Positions 1 through 9,991 of a DNA stretch of 64,000 bases are shown here, piece by piece. This stretch comes from Lycium barbarum (taxonomy: Eukaryota; Streptophyta; Magnoliopsida; Solanales; Solanaceae), in assembly GCF_019175385.1 (NCBI RefSeq), contig NC_083337.1, positions 19,329,885-19,393,884 on the forward strand. Reading direction: 5' to 3'. A model generated the notes under the pieces. It had not been told where the DNA came from. It saw nothing but the letters and a program-made list of their open reading frames with translations, and did not search any database. Position 1 is the stretch's first letter. Every line of letters begins with the position of its first letter. The translations under genes and the position numbers were made by a program.

Positions 1-410
1 AGCTGTGTTCTGATGTACTTATTGCCACATTGGATGAATTGTGCACTGAACCATATGTCATTTTTTGATATTCTTCTTAAATTTTGAGTCTCTTTATCAT
101 CAGAACTCTTGGCTCTGCCACCCTTGATATGCCCCTAGGCCCCAGCTGATGAAATGTCGAAAAGAGAAGATATTTGGAAGTGTGAACTACTTTTGGTTTT
201 ATCGTTTGTTCCCGTGTTTGTAGCCATGGAAGCATGACTTTTGAGGGATATCTTTACATTGTCAAAGTTGATTCTCTGCCATTATTTATGGATACTTCAG
301 TAAGAGGGGTGTACATGGGCTGACTCACCCCAAAGTACATTCAAGACAAGAAAGGACATAAATTTAACTTATATCTACCAATAATTTAAAATACTGTTGT
401 ACTATTAGTA

Positions 411-663
411 CTCTCTCTGTCCCAATTTATGTGACACTTTTCGCTTTTCAAGACTGCATGAATTTTAAGCAACATTTTAAGATGTATTTTTTTACCGAAT
501 TGATATGAGAAAAGTTGCAACTTATAGTACTTTTCATGTAGTTTTCAAATATATAATTTTTAATGTTAAAATATTGAGTTAATCTAATCCAATTTAGCTT
601 CAAAATTTAGTCAAACTGACTCTCGAAAAACAAAAAGTACCACATAAATTGGGATGAAGGGGG
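411..663. mobile_element. Stowaway-like (Tc1/Mariner) MITE, 253 bp
   Basis: Terminal inverted repeats are visible: the left end reads CTCTCTCTGTCCCAATTTAT and the right end is its near reverse complement (ATAAATTGGGATGAAGGGGG). Both sides are flanked by the dinucleotide TA (409-410 and 664-665), the Stowaway target. The inside is AT-rich with no coding potential. It lies in the presumed first intron of the MADS-box gene. Confidence 0.85.
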
Positions 664-701
664 TATATCATAACATGCTGTAACATAGTCTGTATAATAT
701 A

Positions 702-936
702 AACTTCCTCCGGCTCAATTTATGCGAAAGTTTGATTGGATACAGAGTGTAAGAATAAAAGAAAGACGTTTGAAACTTGTGGTTTAAGACAAATCATAGC
801 TATTGTGTGGTTATAAATCATTTCAATAAGGGCAATTGAGTAGCTTATGTTAAATTGTTACTAAATATCGAAATTCTCATCCTTTTTGGTATTGACTAAA
901 GAGAAAAGAATATCACATAAATTAAACCGGATGAAG
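702..936. mobile_element. Degenerate Stowaway-like MITE, ~235 bp
   Basis: The left end (CTTCCTCCGGCTCAATTTAT) and right end (ATAAATTAAACCGGATGAAG) are inverted copies of each other with a few mismatches. TA flanks both ends (700-701, 937-938). It is more diverged than the neighbouring 411-663 copy. The left boundary is uncertain by about two bases. Confidence 0.65.
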
Positions 937-1692
937 TATTATTTTTGAGATAACTAATCCACTTTTCAGGAACGGTTTCTGTGTAAGCTGTTATTGATTC
1001 TGTCGAATCTGTAACTTAAAGACTACATCCGCCTCTGAAAACTAGTATAAAGTACTTATATACTGTCACTGTATTTTACTCTTATAGCATGTTATCTACC
1101 TTATTTTATGTAATTAAATATTTTTAATGACTTGATAGCATAAATATTCTGTTATACTATCGATAAATAAAAGTTAAACTCTTATCAATAGTAGTATATT
1201 GAGAAGGCACATAGTGTTGTTCTTTTTTTTTTGACATAGTGATTTGGGATCTGCAACGATGTAGATTGAAAGCCGAACAAATATATCTGCCCAAAAGATT
1301 CTCAAGGTGTGTTATAATGGATACAACCTAAGAGTATGGCCTTTCCGAAGGAACATACTAACTTGACAACTGGCTCTCATACACTTGGCTTTCAAGTTTG
1401 AAATCCACAGACACCTCTCTAGTGGTACTACCCCTTTAAACAAATAGTGAGACGGTATGCTTTTTCACTTTCTCACCCTCTATTTTATTTAACTTTGTCA
1501 GTAATTTACAGTACTTAATCAATTTTATGGGAAAGAAGGACATTGATGACCAGACTTGTTAACCCTAAGAGAGAAATGTTTAAACTTTAAACAACACATA
1601 AGATGAGGGTCTCATCACGAGGCATATTTTCCACTGTCAACCCTTCCTTTTAGTTTTAGCTGACCAAGGAAATACTGTTAATAGATAAAACG

Positions 1693-1862
1693 CAGAGTCA
1701 AGATTCGAAATTTATAGATTTTGGATTCTAACTCTTTAAAGCTATTGAGTTCTAAATTTATAATTTATGCATATTAAATAAAAAAATTAAGACAAATATA
1801 AAGTTTGAATCTAAGTTACTTGATTCTGTGAAACTCATACTGAATAAGGTACATCCGCCCCA
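1693..1862. mobile_element. Degenerate hAT-type MITE remnant
   Basis: It starts near CAGAGTCAAGATTCGAAATT and ends at ACATCCGCCCC. This matches the layout of the better preserved hAT-like MITE at 8475-8670 (CAGTGGCGGAT... ...ATCCGCCTCTG), including the inner 'GAGTTCTAAATTTATA' type segment. No clean 8-bp duplication is visible, so both the ends and the class are tentative. Confidence 0.35.
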
Positions 1863-2706
1863 CCTAATGTGCATCATTACAAAATGAAGTGTTATTCAGA
1901 GGGACTTTGGTGATCCGAAATATTACCTTTCCTGATTATCCCAACAAAAGAAGTTTCTAATTTGTCTTCGTCAACTGCTTCTGATGCAAACATAGGAGGA
2001 ATTACAAATTATACAAAATTATTTAGTTGCATATTTTTTGTGCCTTTCTTAGCTAATAGATCCGCTACTTGGTTTTGTTCCCTATAGCTAAACTGAATGT
2101 AACAAACCAGATATCACTTACTGAAAATTAAAACAATTGATGTATACCCTAGGGTTTTCTTACGGTGAGAACTATCTTGAAAGATTGGGACTTGTGATAT
2201 CTGATACTTCACCATATTTGGATGATAAAATGCACAGATTGAATTTCTGTAAAGTACTTTACTCTTAATTATTGTTTCCGGTAACTTAATTAATTAATGG
2301 TGTAAAAATATTATACGCCCTCAACTGTGCAGAAGCTAAACTCTTCACAAATGATAGGAGTAGTACTGCTTCATTTAGTGAGACGTGATAGAATGAAAGT
2401 CCAGTCATAATAGATAGCGTTCATTTATAAGCGTTTTTTAAGTCACCAAAAGAACTTAAAACTACATATCTATAAAAACCCAAATTAATCATTTACATAG
2501 TGAAGTTGGGCTTGATTTTCCAGGTAACTAAAGGATGAGATCTGATATGAACAGAAACAAAATCACAGTTTCAGGAGTACTATATCTAGCTAGCTCATAG
2601 AAAGTATGAACAAAAACCAACTATATATAATCCCCTAAACATAAACTATAGTCTAAACAAACTCAATCAAAAACAATAAAAACATAAATAAAAAAGATGT
2701 AATTAC

Positions 2707-2888
2707 CTTGAGCTGGAGAATTCATAAAGCTTGGCTCTAGGAGAGAAAATAATCAATCCAACCTCAGCATCACAAAGAACTGAAAGCTCAAAGGCTTTCT
2801 TTAACAACCCATTTCTCCTCTTAGAGAAAGTAACTTGCCTGCTTGTCGTGTTTTCTATACGTCTCATCAGAGTTTTCCCTCTCACCAT
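2707..2888 (-). CDS. MIKC MADS-box transcription factor, first coding exon (SOC1/TM3 clade), partial
   Basis: This 182-bp exon (60 codons plus two bases) encodes a complete MADS DNA-binding domain. It begins [20 protein letters not shown] and continues through [36 protein letters not shown] and FSSS. MVRGKT plus the block [17 protein letters not shown] are typical of MIKC-type regulators that bind CArG boxes in the nucleus as dimers. The combination MVRGKT, VLCDAEV and [13 protein letters not shown] is what I know from SOC1/TM3/AGL14/AGL19-like flowering-time genes; the exact orthologue cannot be named. The start is the ATG at 2888-2886, ten bases after a splice acceptor. An in-frame upstream ATG (2948) falls in the leader intron and is not used in this model. 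The donor at 2706-2705 (G|GTAATT) fits the usual length of MIKC exon 1. Unusual residues are L at position 7, where Q or E is common, and A in SPRAK, where G is common. Exons 2 onward are not in view. Confidence 0.9.
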
Positions 2889-3180
2889 TATTATAAATCT
2901 GAAATCACAAAGATGAACAAGACAAAATTGCTTGTCAAATTGTGCCAATATATCTCAAGAGAAGAAGTAATAAAGGGTTGTAAGAATTTTATAGAGAAAG
3001 GCAAGGGGTATAATTAGTGCAGATGGTGGAGGAAGAATGAGTACTTACAAAATTGGCAAAAACCCCAGAGAATCTTTTGCTAAAAAGATGAAAGTCTGAT
3101 GAATAAATGTGTATTTTTTCAGGGAGAGAAAGAGAGAGAGTGGGGAGAACAACTCAGAAGAACCCCAAAAAGGTGAACTG
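2889..3180 (-). promoter_or_regulatory. 5' leader of the MADS-box gene with a 150-bp leader intron and CT-rich tract
   Basis: On the minus strand, a donor GTAAGT (3048-3043) after ...CCAATTTT and an acceptor TGTGATTTCAG ending at 2899 define a 150-base intron. Only ten bases separate the acceptor from the ATG. Upstream, 3121-3142 reads as a CT-repeat pyrimidine tract on the minus strand, a common feature of leaders and core promoters in plant genes. A canonical TATAAA box is not evident, and the transcription start is not determinable from sequence alone. SOC1-like genes often carry a leader intron, which supports the model. Confidence 0.6.
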
Positions 3181-3283
3181 AGGTGGGTGACAATTTTGAT
3201 TTATTTTCAACACGTATTATGTCCTGTGTACCGATAGTGTATAAATTTGTTAAGCCGTTACATTAAGTTAACTTATAATAAAC

Positions 3284-3444
3284 AATCAACAAGGCTGTGG
3301 TGGAATAGATGAAATCATTTTCACCCTTAATCATAGGTCTTATGTTTGAGCTTTGATATGAACATATCTTATTAGGGCGTTACACGCTGCGAATCCGGAT
3401 TAATAGGGCCCAATACGGATACTGAACAGCGAGTGAAAAAAAAA
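3284..3444 (+). mobile_element. SolS-type tRNA-derived SINE
   Basis: The body contains a degenerate tRNA-like head (GCTGTGGTGGAATAGATG...AGGTCTTATGTTTGAGC). The characteristic SINE body follows, with GCGAATCCGGATTAATAGGG and AACAGCGAGTGAAAA, ending in an A-run. Imperfect direct repeats flank it (ACTTATAATAA near 3271 and ACTTACAATAA at 3445). I recognise the body as the Solanaceae SINE type. It sits about 100 bp upstream of the visible leader of the MADS-box gene, inside its promoter region. Confidence 0.7.
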
Positions 3445-4609
3445 ACTTACAATAACACAACTATAGCCTAAAATTAGAATAATAGTCTATTCTACGGAGT
3501 ATAATATATGATTGAGTTGAGGGGATGTTGCTGTTAGTGTATACTATAACTTAAATTATCTTAGGATATATCATGAAAAGAAAGCAAGGGCAATGTCAAG
3601 TGCTTCACTTTCTTTCCTTGTTCATGTACACATTCTTATATTCTCTTTTTTCTCCTAAGTTATGGAGTAAGTTTTACGACGACCGGTGAGACACAAATAT
3701 TACATGGTGTGTGAGGGGATTTTTTAAATTGGAATTATTATGTGGGACCCACCCATCATGACATGTCAGCGTTCCTCTTTCTACCCTATCCACTTCTCTT
3801 CTTCGTTGCCATTTTGTTTCTCTTTCCTCGCCATTCTCTTCCCCCCCCCCCCCCCCCCCCCCTTTTTTTTCCTCTCCTCATTTTCTGTTTTTCATCAACT
3901 TTGAAACCAATTTTATTAGATGCAGACCACATTTATATACTGCAATTTCACTGTCCAGTTTTTGAGTTTTTCAATTCCTTCAAATTTCATATTTTTCAGC
4001 CACCTCAATATTTTTTTCCTTTCAAATAACAGAAGTACCTGGGCAATTCCGTACAAACACCACCGGAGGATCCCACCATCTTTCCCTTCAGGATTATTTA
4101 TGCTAATAGCCTCTAGTTATCTACTTGGGCTGGGCACATTTATTTTCATTTGCCATAGCTGAACCATTTGTCAAAAATTATCAAATCTTATATATTGGTC
4201 ACAATAGTCAATCCAAAATTCACTACATGAAAAAAAAAAAAAAAAAAAAAAAAAAGCCTAGAACTAATTAGATCGACTAACCAAAATCCCCCAAAACCAT
4301 TCTCAAAACTAAACCCTTGAAATAAAAGAATCTAAATCGTGTTATAAAAATGATAAATAACACTTACTGTATTTTATTAAGTAAAATAGAGAAACAAGAC
4401 ATTTTAAAAGGAATGAAAAAAAGAATTTAATGGTGGGTGATTGGCATAAGGAAGAAGATAATGAAGGAAGGAAAGTAGGCAGTGAGAAAAACACAGTGGG
4501 TCTTTGATAGATTGGAAAGTGGGACCGTACTAGTCCATTTGTCAATCAAACAATGCCTCACACAAGTATGGGTTGGCATGCCTCACATAGTAAAATTTTC
4601 CCTAAGTTA
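3445..4609. other. Non-coding AT-rich spacer with homopolymer tracts
   Basis: No gene is supported. The stretch includes a run of about 22 C followed by T (3841-3869) and an A-run (4229-4254). A short ORF here is only translation of the polypyrimidine region (proline and phenylalanine rich). It lies upstream of the MADS-box promoter. Confidence 0.6.
3841..3869. repeat. Poly-C/poly-T tract
   Basis: About 22 C followed by 8 T in a pyrimidine-rich zone upstream of the MADS-box gene. Confidence 0.9.
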
Positions 4610-4846
4610 GAGCCTGTTTGGATTAGCTTATAAGTTGTTTATAAGTTGTTTTCAGCTTTTTTGAGTGTTTGGATGGTCAGCTTAAAGTCATTTTGTGCTT
4701 AAATAAGCTCAAAAAAATAATTGGGCCTATTTGACTTAACTTATCTAAAGCAGCTTATAAACTGAAAACAGCTTATAAGTCGAAAAAAATAGTTAGACTA
4801 CCCCAATTTATTTATTTTAACTTATTAAGCCCATCCAAACAGGCTC
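4610..4846. mobile_element. Tourist-like (PIF/Harbinger) MITE, 237 bp
   Basis: The left TIR GAGCCTGTTTGGAT and right end ATCCAAACAGGCTC are perfect inverted copies. The element is flanked by the 3-bp duplication TTA (4607-4609 and 4847-4849), the target of PIF/Harbinger elements. The inner sequence is rich in 'CTTATAAG' palindromic units (AGCTTATAAG), shared with the copies at 19156-19429 and 38346-38600. Confidence 0.9.
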
Positions 4847-5046
4847 TTAAGCTGTTTCTAGTTGTAGCTCTAGACCCCACAGTCCACCATGAAAAAGGAA
4901 AAAAATAGAAAGAAATAAAAAAAGAGTATATAATTATGCAGTGGAAAGTGGAAATAGTTTTGGTAAACCTAGAAAGCTACCTAAAATAGAAAATCAGATA
5001 CAAATGGAAAACAAAGCAGATATAAACTCTGGGAAATATTGAAATA

Positions 5047-5307
5047 CTCTCTCGGGATAAAAAAGTGTGTCCACTTAACTTTTTTTTTTTTGAGTTAAAA
5101 AAAATATACACTTATCAAAATCAAAAAAAAATTACTTTTATTTTTTCAAATTTTCCCTTTTTAAATATTATGTGATTAAATTTTAATATATATATAATTA
5201 GAAACAGTTTAATTAAATTATCTATTTTTATTTAAAAATTTAGTAATATTTTTTTAAACAGTATGTAAATAGATAAGTGAAAACTCTTTTTTATTATGAG
5301 GAAGTAG
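5047..5307. mobile_element. Stowaway-like MITE, ~261 bp
   Basis: The left end CTCTCTCGGGATAAAAAAGT is mirrored by the right end ACTCTTTTTTATTATGAGGA...AG. TA lies on both sides (5045-5046, 5308-5309). The terminal sequence is related to the element starting at 9992 (CTCCCTGAGGCTCATGATAA). The inside is AT-rich and non-coding. Confidence 0.6.
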
Positions 5308-5590
5308 TACAGTAGAATATTAAACTGAAAAGGAGCGCTATTGTGGTGACTCCACCAAAAATAACAGTGGAGTAATAATTCTTCATTATTATAAGGATGT
5401 CCGTACAATGTTTGGAACACGTCAATGAGTACGTCCCAATGATAACTCGAAAGCACATTGCTTCTGTGACCATCTTTTTTTTTGGTTAATTTAGCTGCTT
5501 TTGTGATCTAAAATTTCAGACCCTTTCGACCAAAGAAAAAAAAAATTAGACCCTTTTTCCTTCATTTAAGCTGCACCATAGGTTTGTATG

Positions 5591-5756
5591 TGTTGGCTGT
5601 GAAAATAAAATCTTATATTGATAGCTCAAAATATTGAAAAGTTACATATAAGGTATAGAGATATTTTAATGGTGTGAGGTATTTTGAGAAAAATCATGCG
5701 GGCTGCTTGAAATTTTAGTTCAAGGTGAATGGGGTGCGCTAACAGAGTCTCACATT
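5591..5756 (+). repeat. TRIM-like LTR fragments (left of the LINE insertion)
   Basis: This stretch aligns by eye to the 173-bp LTR at 22297-22469. It has TGTTGGCTGTG at the left, then AATGGTGTGAGGTATTTTGAG and CATGCGGGCT, corresponding to AATGATGTGAGGCCTTTTGG and CGCGGGCT there. A second LTR start (GAATGGGGTGCG, compare GTTGGGTGTGCG) begins near 5726 and is cut at 5757 by the LINE. This suggests two LTR copies close together. Decay makes the exact borders uncertain. Confidence 0.45.
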
Positions 5757-5848
5757 ACAACAATAACATACCCAATGAATCCCACATAGTGGGATATAGG
5801 GAGGGTAGAGTGTACGCAGACCTTACCCCTATCTTGGAAGGTAAGGAG

Positions 5849-6120
5849 CAGTGGCGAATCCAGGATTTTGACTCAGGGGGTTCGGAAAAAACAACAAAAG
5901 CTAAATATAAAAAATAATGTTGTTACTAGGAATCAAACCTAGGATGCTAGATTTGATTTGAACACCCTGAACCACTTGAGCTAACCTTTTGCATTTGTTC
6001 AGGGTGTTCAGAAGTTAATATATGTACATAAACACAAAAAATCTACCCTATACATACACTGTAATTTTTCGCCAAGGGTGTTCAGGTGAACACCCTCGGT
6101 AGCCTCTAAATTCGCCCCTG
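5849..6120. mobile_element. hAT-type MITE carrying a tRNA-like segment, 272 bp
   Basis: The ends are inverted copies: CAGTGGCGAATCCAGGATTT at the left and, at the right, the complement of CAGGGGCGAATTTAGAGGCT. An exact 8-bp duplication GTAAGGAG (5841-5848, 6121-6128) is diagnostic of the hAT superfamily. Inside, on the minus strand, a tRNA-like stretch (about 5990-5924) has an A-box-like TAGCTCAAGTGG and a B-box-like GGTTTGATTCC. It is inserted in the 3' UTR of the RTE LINE. Confidence 0.85.
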
Positions 6121-6329
6121 GTAAGGAGGTTGTTTCTGGTAGACCCTCGGCACAAGGACAAGCAAGTCAAAGCAATATAAAACACATAATAAACACTGTA
6201 AAAAGCATGAAAAAAGCTAGCTGAAAAACAAAGAAGCAGTAACTACTGCAAAATAGTACGATAATCAAAGTACAAGAAACACTAGATAGTAGCAGAAATC
6301 GAAGGACCAAAAACTGTAAGAATACTACT

Positions 6330-7810
6330 ACGACTAAGTAGGACAACGCTCAACTACCTGCTAGCATTCTACCCTAATCCGTGTCCTCTCTATAATCTCT
6401 TATCTAAGGTCATGTCCTTGGTAAGATGGAACTGCGTCATATCCTGTCTAATCACCTCTCCCCAATAATTCTTCGGCTTACCTCTGCCTCTTCTAAAATC
6501 ATCCATAGCCAACCTCTCACACCTCCGCACTGGGGCATTCATGCATCTCCTCTGCACATGCCTGAACTATCTCAGCCTCGATTCCCGCATCTTATCCTCT
6601 ATCGGGACCACTCCCACTTTGTCCTGGATATCCTTATTTCTAATCCTATCTCTCCTAGTATGTCCACACATCCATCGCAACATCCTCATCTCCGCAACCT
6701 TCATCTTCTGAACGAGAGAGTTCTTGAGTGGACAACACTCTGCCCCATACAATATAATTGGTCTAACCGCCACTCTGTAGAACTTGCCTTTCAAGTTTTG
6801 GTGGCACCTTTTTATCACATAAGACTCCAGATGAGCCTCTATTTTATCCATCCTGCACCAATACGGTGTGTGACACCCTCGTCAATCTCACCATTTCCTT
6901 GGATAATAGACCGAAGATACTTGAAACTTCCTTTCCTTTGGATGACATGAGTCTCAAGCCTCACTTTCATGCCAGCGTCATGCAATACGTTACTGAACTT
7001 GCACTCCAAGTATTCTTTCTTAGTCCTACTCAACCTGAACCCATTAGACTCAAGAGTCTGTCTCCAAACCTCCAGTTTAGCGTTAACTCCACTGCAAGTT
7101 TCGTCAATCAGAACTATATCATTCGCGAATAACATACACCATGGCACCTCAACTTGGATTTGTCGAGTCAATCCATCCATCACCAAGGCAACTAGAAATG
7201 GGCTAAGAGTTGATCCCTGGTGCAACCCCACTACTGGGAAATGCTCCAAGTCTCTTCCCACTGTTTTTATCCTGGTCTTGGCTCCATCATACATGTCTTT
7301 GATCGCCCGAATGTATGCCGCAGAAACCCATCTAGCCTCTAGGAATCTCCAAAGAACCTCCCTTGGAAGTTTGTCGTATGCCTTTTCAAGGTCGATGGAT
7401 ACCATATATAGGTCCCTCTTCCTCTCCCTATACTGCTCCACCAATCTTCTTACCAGATGAATAGCTTCAGTAGTTGAACACCCCGGCATGAAACCGAACT
7501 GATTCTTGGAGATAGACACGTCTCTCCTCACCCTCATCTCCACCACCCTCTCCCAAACTTTCATGGTGTGGCTTAGCAGTTTGATGCCCCTATAGTTGTT
7601 GCAACTCTGAATATCACCCTTGTTCTTGTATAAAGGAATCATTATACTCCACCTTCATTCTTCGAGCATTCCGTCATTTAAAAATGACATTAAACAACCC
7701 AGTCAGTCACTCCAAGCCTGCCCTGCCTGCGTTCTTCCAAAATTCCACCAGGAACTCGTCAGGCCCGGTGGCTCTTCCCCTGTACATCCAATGAACAACC
7801 CCTTTCACCT
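6330..7810 (-). pseudogene. RTE LINE reverse transcriptase (ORF2 C-terminal half), broken
   Basis: The long open part (7642-6839) shows LINE RT motifs in order: [74 protein letters not shown], and [12 protein letters not shown] in place of the F-A-D-D box. The N there replaces a catalytic aspartate. A frameshift near 6840-6850 leads into the RTE C-terminal region: YGAECCPLKNS, KVAEMRMLRWMCGHTRRD, a stop just after RESRLR, then RHVQRRC and [17 protein letters not shown]. Upstream of 7642 a further RT start (RGRATGPDEF) is readable with stops. The enzyme would make cDNA at a nicked target; this copy cannot. Confidence 0.85.
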
Positions 7811-7927
7811 CCTAGAACTTTATACTCATACAATACCTAAATTCACGACACCTCTCGGATTGCTCCAAATCTCCCAACACAATGTCTCTGTCTCCTTCTT
7901 TGTTCAAGAGCAACAGAGTCCCACATT

Positions 7928-8093
7928 GGTAATTGAAAAGACTGGGAAGTAAAATAAGGTTTAAAAATACTTTTAATGGTATGAGCCATTTTGATAAAAA
8001 TTATGCAGGTTTGACTTAGAGCGAACAATATCATATCATGTTAAGTCTATCTTTTGGTTGGATTAGCCTAACAATATGGATGGTGGCAAGAGC
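7928..8093 (+). repeat. TRIM-like LTR fragment (right of the LINE) with degenerate PBS
   Basis: It continues the LTR interrupted at 5756: GGTAATTGAAAAGACTGG, then TTTTAATGGTATGAGCCATT, ACAATATCATATCATGTTAAG, ending GCCTAACA at 8073. A decayed primer-binding-site-like TGGTGGCAAGAGC follows (8081-8093; compare TGGTATCAGAGC). The alignment to 22297-22469 is collinear. Confidence 0.5.
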
Positions 8094-8474
8094 TTACTGC
8101 TTCGTCACCAATGCCGTCAAGCTAGACTCCAATTTTTTGGCAGCTCAGCTAAATCCGGTAGTACCTAGTGAACACTTAATGTACGTTAAAAATGTGATTA
8201 CTCAACCCTTCACTAACAACCAGTCAAAATAAAAAAATAAAATTGACCCTTGATGTAGGGTACCCGTGAATTAAGTGTTGGAATCACTTGAAGATCACGA
8301 GAAGTTGAGTAAGCTCGTAGCTTGATGTAAGTAAGACTAACTTACTAGAGGAGAATTCTAGCAAACCTACGTACCCCACATGTTCGATATAATATCTGAG
8401 ATATTGTTCTAGTCATTTAGTTCTCAATCCACAATATCCTCACTCAGTTTAGTCTGAAGTAAGAACATAGGAGT
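8094..8474. other. Unassigned non-coding stretch
   Basis: No supported gene. It probably includes the inner part of the TRIM-like element whose LTR ends at 8073. A short ORF at 8038-8232 overlaps that LTR boundary and shows no recognisable domain. Confidence 0.4.
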
Positions 8475-8670
8475 CAGTGGCGGATGTAGCATTCTATACG
8501 GGGTTCAATTGAACTCATAACTTTCGATGCGGAGTATAAATTTATGTGTAAAAAGTTATTGAAATTGCAATAAATAGTAGGCATGAATCCATAACTTTTA
8601 AAACATAATGGATTCAAGCTAAATCTTAAAAGATTGAACCCATAGAGTTTAAATCCTGAATCCGCCTCTG
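8475..8670. mobile_element. hAT-type MITE, ~196 bp
   Basis: The left end CAGTGGCGGATGTAGCATTC and right end AATCCTGAATCCGCCTCTG form the CAG(T/A)GGCGGAT inverted termini of the hAT-like MITE group. The inner text (GGGTTCAATTGAACTC...) is typical of that family. The flanking 8-mers (ATAGGAGT and ATTAAGAG) do not match well, so the duplication has decayed or the border is off by some bases. Confidence 0.6.
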
Positions 8671-9314
8671 ATTAAGAGTTTTACATTCGTTATTAGCTAC
8701 CCCATGTTTGTAAGTGCCAAATTGCATGATTGTACGGGGATAGGCCGACACCTCATGTGTATGTTGCCAGATCTCACGTACGCAGGACCATGATATGAAA
8801 ATCTTTTTCATAAAAAAAATACTCTTCTAGAATTATCTCAGCATTCATGCGCATGCCAGTTAATTATTCAGCTTGCAATTCAACTTTGTCTAGTTACAAT
8901 TGTCAGCATGCAGTCTTCAGTTATTAGTTTCAATTCCAAGCCTTATATAATCTTTACTATTTTGCACATTTATCTGAGAAAGTCTCGTCTCCTTTTATTA
9001 AGGAGGAAACCTATGGGATTTTACTAGGTGTCCTATTAAAGATACTTAGCCGGAGGGCCTTTTTAACTTTTTTGGATGCAGATATTGCGGATTACGTCTC
9101 AAGCACATCCGAATAATTAACTCACTTCCACCAGTTAATTCGATGGGACCCTATTTCTCATGTCATGGTATCATATTTTTAGTATTCTGGGGAATGGCCC
9201 GAGGACAATGTGTTTTTTGGTACTATTATTATTCTTATAGACTCGTGACTTAGCCTAGAGGGTATTTATAAATTTCAGTCCCACTTTTCGATATTTATTT
9301 ACCATTAAGTATTA
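8671..9314. other. Unassigned non-coding stretch
   Basis: AT-rich sequence with no supported gene, RNA or repeat structure that I can recognise. Confidence 0.4.
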
Positions 9315-9553
9315 CTCCGTTCGTTTCAATTTATGTGATATTATTTGATTTAATATAAAGTTTAAGAAATAATAAAATATTTTTGAAATTTGTGATCTAA
9401 AACAAATCTTAAATTTTTGTGTGGTTATAAATCATTTCACTTAGAGTAAAAGGAGAATTTTAAAGTTAAATTATTTTAATTATATCAAGGTGACATTTTT
9501 TTTGTGAGACAGACTAAAAAAAAGGGGTGTGATATAAATTAGGACAAAGGGAG
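9315..9553. mobile_element. Stowaway-like MITE, 239 bp
   Basis: The left end CTCCGTTCGTTTCAATTTAT and right end ATATAAATTAGGACAAAGGG(AG) are inverted copies. TA flanks both ends (9313-9314, 9554-9555). It belongs to the same broad 'CTCCGTCCCAATTTATGTG' group as 411-663. Confidence 0.8.
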
Positions 9554-9991
9554 TACCAATTACTCTGGCCTTTCTAGGCAATTCAAACAATTCTAGTGAT
9601 GTTATCTAATATGTTAGCTAGTCAACAGTTAGCTTCGGATGTCGATCACATTCCACCCAATTTCAGGCCGTGACAACTTTCCTAAAAGAGACATAAACAC
9701 GTTTTCAAGATAAATGAATGGAGTTTGGTGTGTCGTAATTGTAAGAAGGGGAACACGCTGGAGAAGAAATGAGGACCACGACAGAGAGAACAAAAGGACA
9801 AGTACATATAAATACAAACTGAAAAATTACAATAAATAAAGGACACTATTGGTGATTGTCAATGCAACCCCAAAAAGACGAATAGAGACAAGAGACTATT
9901 TTTTGCTACTATTAATCGGCTGAAAATTCTAAAAGATACAAAAATAGCTAGCCAAAAGTGGTTTAAATATACTCATTAATATAATCATTTA
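9554..9991. other. Unassigned non-coding stretch
   Basis: AT-rich, no recognised gene or element. A short minus-strand ORF (9817-9629) has no recognisable domain. Confidence 0.35.

Larger units (their letters stand above)
1..2706 (-). other. Presumed intron 1 of the MADS-box gene
   Basis: The exon at 2888-2707 ends at a good donor site (CTCAAG followed by GTAATT on the minus strand), so the gene continues towards coordinate 1. I found no stretch resembling the I-domain or K-box exons of a MIKC gene here on the minus strand, so this is read as part of a long first intron. Long first introns are common in this gene class. The stretch is AT-rich and holds two Stowaway-type MITEs (411-663, 702-936) and a hAT-like MITE remnant (about 1693-1862). 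Nothing else coding is recognised. The alternative is a broken gene consisting only of this exon. Confidence 0.55.
5757..7911 (-). mobile_element. 5'-truncated RTE-clade LINE
   Basis: The minus-strand non-LTR retrotransposon has reverse transcriptase coding (about 7810-6330), a 3' UTR, and a 3' terminus ending in TATTGTTGTAATG near 5757, the TTG-rich tail typical of plant RTE LINEs. A 16-bp near-perfect duplication flanks it: AACAGAGTCTCACATT (5741-5756) and AACAGAGTCCCACATT (7912-7927). The endonuclease half is missing, so it inserted 5'-truncated. A hAT-like MITE later split its 3' UTR (5849-6120). Confidence 0.8.

Noticed and set aside
3742..4162. Overlapping ORFs with polyproline
   Set aside because: They run through a poly-C/poly-T tract and have no recognised domain.
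5923..5990. Possible tRNA gene on the minus strand
   Set aside because: A and B boxes and T arm look right, but the acceptor stem does not pair and the stretch lies inside a hAT-like MITE. Reported as a tRNA-like module, not a tRNA gene.
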